The notes under the pieces: model-generated
What the model was told of the DNA's origin: nothing
The model's input: the letters and a program-made list of their open reading frames with translations, nothing else
Database searches by the model: none
NCBI GenBank assembly: GCA_029979265.1
Contig: JAPOHW010000003.1
Location: 1 to 64,000, forward strand
Origin: Actinomycetota bacterium
Lineage (GTDB): Bacteria > Actinomycetota > Acidimicrobiia > Acidimicrobiales > Aldehydirespiratoraceae
Direction of reading: 5' to 3'
DNA length: 64,000 nt
Made by a program: the position numbers and the translations under genes
In this document: positions 8,670 through 15,844 of the stretch, one piece after another
Layout: every line of letters begins with the position of its first letter
How positions within the stretch are numbered: the first letter of the stretch is position 1

Positions 8670-11005
8670 GACGCACGGCCGCGGTCTTCGGGGCCGAACA
8701 GTCGGCTCGCGATCCAGACACCTACCGAACCGACCAGCGTTGCGCAGGCCACGCCGAGCCACGCTTCACCGGTCGGGAGATCGAGTTCGAAGTAGTTGCG
8801 GCCGAACGGGATCGCCATCACGATGGCGTACAGGCCGGCCATCGCCACTGCGAGTCCGATCTTCCACGGTTTCAGAGGTCGGCTGATAAGTACCAGGATG
8901 GTCAGGCCGATCCCGAGCAGGGTCACGGTGGCTGCGGTGCGAGCCTCAGCGAGGGTGACACCGTCGAGGCGGCGGACCCATTCGTAGAGCACGTAGGTGA
9001 CCGCACCGGCCACCGTGCCAGCGGGCAGAGAGAACCGCAGCACCCGCTCGAGGAACCCGGGCCGAACGAGCGACTCGTTGGGGGCAAGGGCCAAGAAGAA
9101 GCCCGGGATGCCGATCGAGAACGTGCCGATCAGGGTGAGCTGGCGGGGGAGAAACGGGAATGGTGATCCGGCGATACCGACGAGGGCGGTGAGCAGCACG
9201 GCGTAGGCCGCCTTCGTGATGAACAGGTTGGCGACCCGTTCGATGTTGTTGATGACCCGCCGTCCTTCCGAGAGCACCCGGGGGAGGGTGGCGAACCGGT
9301 TGTCGAGCAGGACGAGTTGGGCGACAGCGCGGGTCGAAGACGATCCTGCGCCCATCGCAATGCCCATGTCGGCGTCCTTGAGTGCCAGGACGTCATTGAC
9401 ACCATCGCCGGTCATGGCGACGGTGCGCCCGCGACTCTGGAGTGCGTGGACCATCGCTCGTTTCTGGTGAGGAGTGACGCGCCCGAACACGGTGGTGGTC
9501 TCGAGTTGATCAGCCAGTCCGTCCGGGTCGTCGGGGATGGTGCGTGCATCGACCCAGGTGTCGGCGCCGTCCACCCCGGCCCGGCGTGCCACCTCGGCGA
9601 CGGTCGCCGGGTTGTCACCCGAGATCACCTTGAGTTGCACTCCCTGCTCCTTGAAGAAGGCGAAGATCTCGGGGGCATCAGGACGCACCGTGTCCTCGAG
9701 CAACACCAGGCACACAGGCGTGCGGCTCGAACCGAGTTCCTGGTCGTGCCAACCGTCATCGGACCGGGTGACGAGCAGAACCCGCAGCCCCGTCGCGGCT
9801 GCCGCCTCGGCCTGGGCCCGCTCGTCGTGATCGTCAGCGTCGAAGAGCACATCGGGAGCGCCGAGGTAATAGGTACCTCGCTCGCCGAACTCGGTGGCGG
9901 CCCATTTGCGGGCCGACGAGAACGGCAGCGTCCGAGTGGCATGCCAGTCCTCGGGTGCGTGGTAGTGCTCGACGATGGCAGCGAGGGTTGCGTTCGGTGA
10001 CGGGTCCGATGCACCGAGCGCCCCGAGCACTGCGGCTGCGTCGTCTTCGTCGCTGTCACCCACAACCTCGATGCGCGAGAGACTGATCTCACCGGTGGTG
10101 ATCGTGCCCGTCTTGTCGAGGCACAGGGTGTCCACCCGGGCCAGCAATTCGACCGATGCCAGTTCCTTCGCCAACGCCTGACGGCGGGCGAGCGCGATCA
10201 CCCCGGTGATGAAACTCAAGCTGGTCAGGAGCACGAGGCCGTCGGGCACCATCGCAACCGCAGCAGCCACCGTGGCCTGGAGCGCGTCCTGCCACCGATC
10301 CTGGGTGTCGAGCTGACGAAGCAGGAGCAGGATCGACGCCGGCGGGATGATGAAGGTCAGCCAGCGCAGCACGAGATTGACGCCGTGCCGAAGCTCGCTG
10401 CCGGCGAGCTCGAAACGTCGGGCTTCCTCGGACAGCTTCGCTGCGTAGGACTCGGCCCCGATATGGGTCGCGCAGTACAGACCGGAACCGGCCGACACGA
10501 ACGACCCCGACATGACCCGGTCGCCGATGCGCTTCTCCACCGGGTCAGATTCACCGGTGAGCAACGACTCGTCGATCTCGAGACCCGATGCCGCCATGAC
10601 GTCACCGTCGACGACCACCTGATCACCGGGTGCGAGTTCGAGGATCTCGTCCGCGACGACGCCACTCACCCCGATCTCGGAGGTGATGCCGTCGCGCCGG
10701 ACACGGGCCTTTGGTGCCGAGAGCACGGCAAGTGCATCGAGCGTGCGCCGGGCCTGCACCTCCTGCGCAATGCCGATCACCGAGTTGGAGACGACGACAC
10801 CGGCGAACAGTGCGTCGGCGGGGAAGCCGGCGACCAGGATCAGCACGAAGAGGGTGCCGATGATCGCGTTGACGGGCGTGAACACGTTCGCCCGGATGAT
10901 CTGGGGGACCGTGCGTACCGGCGCGTCGGGAACATCGTTGACCCGGCCGTCGGCGACGCGAGCGGCGACTTCGGCGCCGGTGAGGCCGGTCGGTGCCTCG
11001 GTCAA
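8666..11005 (-). CDS. ctpE: Cation-transporting P-type ATPase, CtpE-like
   Basis: P-type ATPase of 779 residues. It has the actuator motif LLTGESDPVEKR, the phosphorylation motif DKTGTITTGE (phosphorylated D297), the hinge MTGDGVNDVLALKDADMG and several hydrophobic segments at each end. The N-terminus (LTGAEVAARVADGRVNDVP) and the segment EGRRVINNIERVANLFITK resemble mycobacterial CtpE, reported as a calcium-uptake ATPase. There is no heavy-metal CxxC domain at the N-terminus. The TTG start overlaps the NUDIX stop (TTGA) and its stop overlaps the enoyl-CoA hydratase start, so the three are translationally coupled. Confidence 0.9.
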   Translation of the reverse strand: MTEAPTGLTGAEVAARVADGRVNDVPDAPVRTVPQIIRANVFTPVNAIIGTLFVLILVAGFPADALFAGVVVSNSVIGIAQEVQARRTLDALAVLSAPKARVRRDGITSEIGVSGVVADEILELAPGDQVVVDGDVMAASGLEIDESLLTGESDPVEKRIGDRVMSGSFVSAGSGLYCATHIGAESYAAKLSEEARRFELAGSELRHGVNLVLRWLTFIIPPASILLLLRQLDTQDRWQDALQATVAAAVAMVPDGLVLLTSLSFITGVIALARRQALAKELASVELLARVDTLCLDKTGTITTGEISLSRIEVVGDSDEDDAAAVLGALGASDPSPNATLAAIVEHYHAPEDWHATRTLPFSSARKWAATEFGERGTYYLGAPDVLFDADDHDERAQAEAAAATGLRVLLVTRSDDGWHDQELGSSRTPVCLVLLEDTVRPDAPEIFAFFKEQGVQLKVISGDNPATVAEVARRAGVDGADTWVDARTIPDDPDGLADQLETTTVFGRVTPHQKRAMVHALQSRGRTVAMTGDGVNDVLALKDADMGIAMGAGSSSTRAVAQLVLLDNRFATLPRVLSEGRRVINNIERVANLFITKAAYAVLLTALVGIAGSPFPFLPRQLTLIGTFSIGIPGFFLALAPNESLVRPGFLERVLRFSLPAGTVAGAVTYVLYEWVRRLDGVTLAEARTAATVTLLGIGLTILVLISRPLKPWKIGLAVAMAGLYAIVMAIPFGRNYFELDLPTGEAWLGVACATLVGSVGVWIASRLFGPEDRGRAS

Positions 11006-11745
11006 TCGAGCACTCCGTCGTCTTCGTACACGTAGCCGTCGGGCTTCATGGTGAGTCGGTGGCGAGGGCCGTCGATGGCGGGATCACCTGCGTCGTAGCC
11101 AGCATCGCCGTGCCACATCACGACGGGATGCTCACCGCCCCGGGTGACTTTGGTGGCGTGGTAGCGAGCCGGTCGTTCGTCGAGGAACGCCAGCAGCGAT
11201 GCCACCGTGTCGTGACCGGTGAGCAGGTCGAGCGTCACCCACGTGGGTGGCACGATCTCGATCTCACCGCGATGGTGCCTGTCGATCGCAGCCGCTGGAG
11301 TTGTCCACTCCATGTCGACGATCTCGCCGTCGTCGATGATCACGTCGTCGTCGTCGACCGGAGCGGCGAAAAACCACGTGGCGTACCGCTTCGGCGCAAT
11401 AGCCGGTGGAATCCAGTGAGCAAAAACGACCATGTCGTCGAGTTCGATCCGCAAACGAGCCTCTTCGGCGGCTTCTCGTACGGCTGCATTCGCAGCGGCG
11501 GCCACGGCATCGTCGGCGCCAACCCAGTCGGCGTCGTCGACCTTCCCGCCGGGAAACACCCACATCCCACCGAATGCAATGGTGCTGTTCTTTCGCAGCA
11601 TGAGCGTTTCGGGCCCGTCGGTTCCGTCTCGCAGCACGATGACGGTTGCGGCCGGGAGCGCAGGCTCGTCACCCGACTCCTCGGCGGCCTTCGACCATGC
11701 TGCGAAACGGGCCCGTTCGGTGGTGACTCGATCGTCGGTACTCAT
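11002..11745 (-). CDS. NUDIX hydrolase
   Basis: A 247-residue NUDIX-domain protein. After a charged N-terminus come ATVIVLRDG, the substrate/metal loop FPGGKVDDADW and the Nudix helix REAAEEARLRIE (RExxEE core). An insertion between GGK and REAAEE makes the box longer than the classical 23 residues, as in NUDT19/CoA-pyrophosphatase-like members. The ATG at 11745 (MSTDDRV) is favoured over the start nine codons upstream. It is the first of the coupled genes running into ctpE. Whether it cleaves CoA or nucleotide diphosphates is unknown. Confidence 0.85.
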   Translation of the reverse strand: MSTDDRVTTERARFAAWSKAAEESGDEPALPAATVIVLRDGTDGPETLMLRKNSTIAFGGMWVFPGGKVDDADWVGADDAVAAAANAAVREAAEEARLRIELDDMVVFAHWIPPAIAPKRYATWFFAAPVDDDDVIIDDGEIVDMEWTTPAAAIDRHHRGEIEIVPPTWVTLDLLTGHDTVASLLAFLDERPARYHATKVTRGGEHPVVMWHGDAGYDAGDPAIDGPRHRLTMKPDGYVYEDDGVLD

Positions 11746-11832
11746 CGGCGCCGACCCTACCTCTCCGCCCACGATTCGCCGGAGCCGGTGCGATCGTCGG
11801 GTCGGTGGGCACCCCGGTACGGGGAGGATCGA

Positions 11833-12141
11833 TCAGATGAGATCGATCGGACAGGGAGCACCGTCGAGCCCATCGACGAACACACCGACGCCGCGGCCGA
11901 AGAGTCCGGCCTTCGTCACATGGATCTCGACGGGGAGTCGGGCAAGATCAGGGTCGATGAGGACGAGCACCTCGTCGATGCCCGCTCGGATGTAGCTCTC
12001 GAGGGTTCTGCCCCTCGTGTGGGTGTCGACCGACACCTCGAACTTCTTGCCTCAACCGTATGGTTCGAGCAGGTCGACGACCGCAGTTCCCCCCTTGCGG
12101 GCGATAGCGGCAGCTGCAGCGGTACTCACGTCGACTCTCAT
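11833..12141 (-). CDS. Candidate small selenoprotein (in-frame TGA, CC/Se-like family)
   Basis: A 102-residue reading frame interrupted only by TGA at 12052-12054 (residue 30). The same frame continues with G/C-ending codons on both sides, including ATC GAC GAG GTG CTC GTC CTC after it. The N-terminal half reads MRVDVSTAAAAAIARKGG then TAVVDLLEPYG-[TGA]-GKKFEV; the C-terminal half has LVLIDPDLARL and a VFVDG end. From memory this layout matches the short CC/Se-motif (seleno)proteins, where Cys or Sec follows a DL...G strand near residue 30. A hairpin at 12022-12037 lies where a bacterial SECIS belongs. No clear SD precedes the ATG at 12141. A pseudogene with a Cys-to-stop change is the main alternative; function is unknown. 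The gene is divergent from imuA and lies 87 bp before the NUDIX start. Confidence 0.7.
12022..12037 (-). promoter_or_regulatory. SECIS-like hairpin after in-frame TGA
   Basis: On the minus strand, 14 nt after the TGA, GGUGUC pairs perfectly with GACACC around a GGUC tetraloop. In bacteria the SelB-binding SECIS is a short stem-loop inside the reading frame, its guanine-containing apical loop roughly 16-37 nt after the UGA. Here the loop starts at nt 21. The E. coli fdhF element also presents GGUC in its loop, about 19 nt after UGA. Pairing is seen directly; SelB binding is inference. Confidence 0.6.
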
Positions 12142-12215
12142 GTCGGTCAGAACCCGGCGACAGGGTGCCGCATTCCCGATGACCGAGATCGTTCCGAGGA
12201 GCCTCTTGCATGAAG

Positions 12216-12229
12216 CGAACAGGTGTTCG
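12216..12229. promoter_or_regulatory. LexA/SOS box upstream of imuA
   Basis: The palindrome CGAAC-AGGT-GTTCG matches the actinobacterial LexA operator CGAAC-N4-GTTCG exactly. It ends 11 bp before the imuA start codon and 74 bp from the start of the divergent selenoprotein candidate. DNA-damage induction of imuA-imuB is therefore expected; a second box precedes dnaE2. Confidence 0.88.
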
Positions 12230-12240
12230 ATACTCGCGGG

Positions 12241-12948
12241 ATGGCACACAGGCATGCGCGAAACCTTGCTGTCGACACGCTCGATGGTCCTCATCAAGCC
12301 GTGCGACGAGCACAACTCGAGCTGGTCGCCGACCGAGTCGCGCCGCTCGCGCTCGCCCGTGAGCAGACCCTTCCGGTTCATGGTGCATTGACCTCGCTGT
12401 TTCCCGGTGGAGCGCTGCGCCGAGGGGTTGTCGTCGGTGTCGGAGGGGTCGGTGCCACCTCGCTCGCACTCGCTGTTGCCGCTGGCCCCTCTGCAGCCGG
12501 ATCATGGACAGCGTTCGTCGGCGGTACCGACATCGGTCTCGCTGCAGCAGGTGAACACGGAGTGGTGCTCGAGCGGTTGCTGGTCGTCGATCCCGAACCC
12601 TCCGCGTGGCCGTCGGCTGTCGCTGCGCTGATCGGTGCAGTCGACATGATCGTCATCTCACCCAGGCATCGGCTGCGCGAGACCGATGCTCGCCGGATCG
12701 GTTCTCGCCTGCGCGAACGGGGTTCGGTACTGGTGAGCATCGGCTCACAGTGGCCGGTTGGTGCCGACGTGCAGCTCGACGTCGTCGAGTCGCGATGGTG
12801 CGGCATCGGTATCGGTCATGGCGTGTTGCAATCACGCAAGGTCACCATCGCCGGAGGTGGCAGGGGAGCGGCGGCGCAACCCCGATCGCTCGATGTCTTG
12901 CTCCCCGGCCCCGGAGGCGCGCCTCATCCCGTGGCCACAGTCGACTGA
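12241..12948 (+). CDS. imuA: ImuA-type mutasome protein
   Basis: A 235-residue RecA-like protein of the ImuA/ImuA' group, which supports translesion synthesis with ImuB and DnaE2. The core has LPVHGALTSLFPGGALRRG, GVGGVGATSLALAVA in place of a full Walker A, and a central VVDPEPSAWPSAVAALIGAVD. The ATG at 12241 is chosen because the LexA box ends 11 bp upstream. The frame open from 12223 would start inside the operator. The stop overlaps the imuB ATG (TGATG). Identification rests on context and overall resemblance, as ImuA sequences diverge strongly. Confidence 0.85.
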   Translation: MAHRHARNLAVDTLDGPHQAVRRAQLELVADRVAPLALAREQTLPVHGALTSLFPGGALRRGVVVGVGGVGATSLALAVAAGPSAAGSWTAFVGGTDIGLAAAGEHGVVLERLLVVDPEPSAWPSAVAALIGAVDMIVISPRHRLRETDARRIGSRLRERGSVLVSIGSQWPVGADVQLDVVESRWCGIGIGHGVLQSRKVTIAGGGRGAAAQPRSLDVLLPGPGGAPHPVATVD

Positions 12949-14504
12949 TGATCGCACCCGTCCGCACGCTTGTTGCGTGGTGTCCTGATTGGCCACTTGT
13001 CGCCACCGGCGTACCGCTCGATGAACCGTCGGTGGTTGTGTTCGCCAACCGGGTCATCGCTGCGTCGCCCGGCGCTCGCGCCCACGGGGTCGTGCGAGGT
13101 TTGCGACGAAGGATGGCTCAGGCCCGATGCCCCGAGCTGTCGATCCACGACCGAGACGAAGCCAAAGAGGCACGTTTGTTCGAACCGGTTGTCGCCGTAC
13201 TCGACGACATCACCCCCAGGGTCGAGGTCACCCGCCCCGGCACGTGTGCGCTCGTTTCCCGGGGTCCATCGCGCTACTTCGGTGGTGACGATGCGGTGGC
13301 CGACCTTGCACGAGCGCGGATGGCCGAGGTTGTCGGCGGTCGTACCGATGTACGCATCGGGGTGGCCGATGGACCCTTTGCCGCTGAACTGGCCGCTCGG
13401 GGCGCTGCCCCGATCCGAGTGCTACCGCCGGGAACCACCGCCGAGTTCCTCGCCCCGATGAACATCGACCTGCTCGACCGACCCGATCTCACCGGCGTGC
13501 TCCGTCGACTCGGGATCACCACGCTCGGTGCGTTTGCTCAGCTGCCTGCAAACGACGTTCTGGCTCGCTTCGGCCGTGAAGGACAGGGTGCACATCGGTT
13601 GGCATCAGGACTCGAGGAACGACTGCCCGATGCCCGCCGACCCCCAGCCGATTGGTCGGTTTCGGCTGAGATCGATCCACCGGCCGACCGGATCGATCGG
13701 GTTGCGTTCGTCGCTCGTTCGATCGCCGACGAACTGCATCGACGACTCGGCCGCGACGGGGTCACCTGTGTTCGGGTGGGGATCCGAGCCGAGACCGAAC
13801 ATGGTGAAGAGCTCATCCGGTTCTGGCGACACGAGGGGATGTTGTCCGATGCAGCAGTTGCCGACCGGGTGCGATGGCAGCTCGACGGCTGGCTCAACGG
13901 GTCGGCGGTGACCAGACCGAGCGGTGGTATCACGAGTATCGCGCTCGTCCCCGACGAGCTCATCGCCGCCACTGGGCGCCAACTCGGCTTCTGGGGTGGC
14001 GAGACCGAGGTGGACCAACGGGCCATGCGTGTCGCAGCTCGTCTCCAGGGCCAGCTCGGTACGGAGACCGTGCTGGTACCCGAGTTCCGCGGCAGCCGCC
14101 ATGCTCATGAGCAGCTGACACTGATTCCTGCGGTCACCGTCGAACTCGCCGGTCGGTCGCTCGACCCCGGTGAGGAGACCGCCCCCTGGCCCGGCTCGCT
14201 CCCGGCTCCGTCCCCCACTCGGCTGCTCCTCGACCCGGTGGTCGTGGAGGTCCTCGACGAATCCGGTGCCGTGATCGAGGTCACCGGTCGTGGGTTGCTC
14301 TCGGCACCACCTGCTCGACTGATCGTCAAGGGTCAACGCAAGGTGGTGAGCGGATGGTCGGGACCGTGGCCGATCGACGAGCGCTGGTGGGACGTCGAGG
14401 CACAGTGCCGGCAAGCACGGCTACAGCTCGTCACCGCCGATGGCCGAGCGCTGCTCGTCGTGCTCGAAGCAGGTGTGTGGCGAGTGACGGCGCGGTGGGA
14501 CTGA
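12948..14504 (+). CDS. imuB: ImuB, Y-family polymerase-like translesion protein
   Basis: A 518-residue Y-family polymerase homologue. The N-terminus LVAWCPDWPLVATG replaces the catalytic DxDAFFASVE motif of DinB, and the second acidic motif (S-x-D-E) is replaced by GPSRYFGGDDAVA. It is thus an inactive scaffold of the ImuB type, which links DnaE2 and ImuA to the sliding clamp. LGITTLGAFAQLPANDVLARFG is the helix-hairpin-helix region; the C-terminal part carries FRGSRHAHEQLTLIPAVTVEL. It is translationally coupled to imuA. The frame open from 12606 is rejected because it runs through imuA. Confidence 0.93.
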   Translation: MIAPVRTLVAWCPDWPLVATGVPLDEPSVVVFANRVIAASPGARAHGVVRGLRRRMAQARCPELSIHDRDEAKEARLFEPVVAVLDDITPRVEVTRPGTCALVSRGPSRYFGGDDAVADLARARMAEVVGGRTDVRIGVADGPFAAELAARGAAPIRVLPPGTTAEFLAPMNIDLLDRPDLTGVLRRLGITTLGAFAQLPANDVLARFGREGQGAHRLASGLEERLPDARRPPADWSVSAEIDPPADRIDRVAFVARSIADELHRRLGRDGVTCVRVGIRAETEHGEELIRFWRHEGMLSDAAVADRVRWQLDGWLNGSAVTRPSGGITSIALVPDELIAATGRQLGFWGGETEVDQRAMRVAARLQGQLGTETVLVPEFRGSRHAHEQLTLIPAVTVELAGRSLDPGEETAPWPGSLPAPSPTRLLLDPVVVEVLDESGAVIEVTGRGLLSAPPARLIVKGQRKVVSGWSGPWPIDERWWDVEAQCRQARLQLVTADGRALLVVLEAGVWRVTARWD

Positions 14505-14546
14505 GAGCAAGAAGATGGAGGGGCGGTCGGGGGTCGTGGCTCCGAT

Positions 14547-14566
14547 CCCCGAAGTGATGCTCGGGG
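14547..14566 (+). terminator. Stem-loop after imuB
   Basis: CCCCGA pairs with TCGGGG around an 8-nt loop in the 114-bp gap between imuB and the membrane-protein gene. No T-run follows, so termination is only a possibility. Confidence 0.25.
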
Positions 14567-14618
14567 CCACCGTCATGTGTCACAGTTCTCGGGACGACAC
14601 GCTGGGGGAACGGTGTCC

Positions 14619-15785
14619 ATGAGTCGGTCGCGATCCACAGTTGACCTCACCGAGCGCTGGTTCGTTCGGCGCGGACTACCGCACCTGATCGATCGCTATT
14701 CGGCCACCGAGGATGTCTTCACCCGTATGGCGCCGTTCCTCGCACTGGTCGTCTTTTTCGAGTTCTTCTTGGCCTTTGGTGATCGATGGACAGGCTGGTG
14801 GCAGAGCGTTGCGTTCGGGGTGTGTCTCGCTGCGCTCGTCGCGTCGGTCGCAGTCGTGAACCGGATCCGAGGGCGTCGTCCGCTGGCGTTGCCGAACGAG
14901 GTCGGCGTGTGGGAGCTCGCGCTCTACGTGCTGCTCCCCGTCGTGCCCACGGTGATCGGTTCGCAACGCTCGGTGTGGGACAACATCATCTCCGTCATCG
15001 GATTCAACCTGGCCATTCTCGCCTTGGGCTACATCGTCACCACGTGGGGTTTGTTCCCGATGATGCGGTGGTCGTTGGGGCAGGTGCGACGTCAGATCAA
15101 CGACGTCGCCACCCTTGCCATGAAGACGGTGCCGACGCTCCTCGTGTTCTCGGCCTTCATCTTCATCAATGCCGAGATGTGGCAGGTGGCCAACGACTGG
15201 ACCCTGCCGTTGTTCGGAGTCGTCTTCGGCCTGATCGTCGGGCTTGGAGGGGTTTTCGTGTTCGTATCGGTTCGGCGCATCACCGTCGACCTCGCACGGT
15301 TCGAGGCGTGGCCCGAGGTTCGGGCTCGGTGTGGGGATACGCCGGTCGCCGAGCTGGTGCCGTCCGACGACGATCCGGCCCCCGACGCTCCCACGCTGTC
15401 GCGACGAGCCGAGATCAACGTGAGCCTGTTGCTCTTCGTCGCCCAAGGGATCCAGATTGTTCTGGTGTCGTTCGTGGTCACGGTGTTCTACGTCATCTTC
15501 GGTCTGCTCACCGTGCGTGAGGACACGCTGGGTCAGTGGACGACCGCCACCGAGCTGACCTTCGAGCGCGACTGGGCGGTCGTCTTCGCTGTGTTCGGAA
15601 CCGACGTGATCTTCACGCGTCAACTCCTGCTCGTGGCGGCGTTCATCGGGTTGATGTCGGGACTCAACTTCGCAGTGCAGATCGTGACCGATCAGGCGTA
15701 CCGATCGGAGTTCGCCGAGGAGATGACCAGCGAGGTGCGAGACGCCCTCGCCGTACGGGCGGTGTATCTGCGTCGTCTCGTCTGA
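14619..15785 (+). CDS. Uncharacterised multi-pass membrane protein
   Basis: A 388-residue protein with about eight to ten hydrophobic segments (for example APFLALVVFFEFFLAF near residue 38, then YVLLPVVPTVIG, FNLAILALGYIV, VFSAFIFINAEMW, LFGVVFGLIVGLGG and FVVTVFYVIFGLL). Its soluble loops are Arg and Asp rich, one of them (around residues 230-270) carrying SDDDPAPDAPTLSRR. I do not recognise a family. The ATG at 14619 has GGGGGAA about 9 bp upstream; a GTG at 14613 is possible. It lies between imuB and dnaE2 on the same strand, with the dnaE2 LexA box only about 30 bp after its stop. Whether it belongs to the SOS response is unknown. Confidence 0.85.
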   Translation: MSRSRSTVDLTERWFVRRGLPHLIDRYSATEDVFTRMAPFLALVVFFEFFLAFGDRWTGWWQSVAFGVCLAALVASVAVVNRIRGRRPLALPNEVGVWELALYVLLPVVPTVIGSQRSVWDNIISVIGFNLAILALGYIVTTWGLFPMMRWSLGQVRRQINDVATLAMKTVPTLLVFSAFIFINAEMWQVANDWTLPLFGVVFGLIVGLGGVFVFVSVRRITVDLARFEAWPEVRARCGDTPVAELVPSDDDPAPDAPTLSRRAEINVSLLLFVAQGIQIVLVSFVVTVFYVIFGLLTVREDTLGQWTTATELTFERDWAVVFAVFGTDVIFTRQLLLVAAFIGLMSGLNFAVQIVTDQAYRSEFAEEMTSEVRDALAVRAVYLRRLV

Positions 15786-15817
15786 CGGCTCAGCGGGTGT
15801 CTGCAGGGTTTGTGATA

Positions 15818-15831
15818 CGAACATATGTTCG
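15818..15831. promoter_or_regulatory. LexA/SOS box and promoter of dnaE2
   Basis: CGAAC-ATAT-GTTCG is a perfect LexA palindrome, ending 13 bp before the dnaE2 ATG. A TANNNT -10 hexamer (TACTGT, 15833-15838) starts 1 bp after the box and ends 6 bp before the ATG, the arrangement of a leaderless actinobacterial promoter. LexA bound here would cover the promoter. Confidence 0.92.
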
Positions 15832-15844
15832 GTACTGTGCGACG

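Noticed and set aside
12052-12054. TGA as reassigned Trp or a sequencing error
   Set aside because: TGA is used as stop by many genes in the window, including at most of the overlaps, so general reassignment is excluded. A single-base error cannot be ruled out, but the hairpin at the right distance favours selenocysteine.
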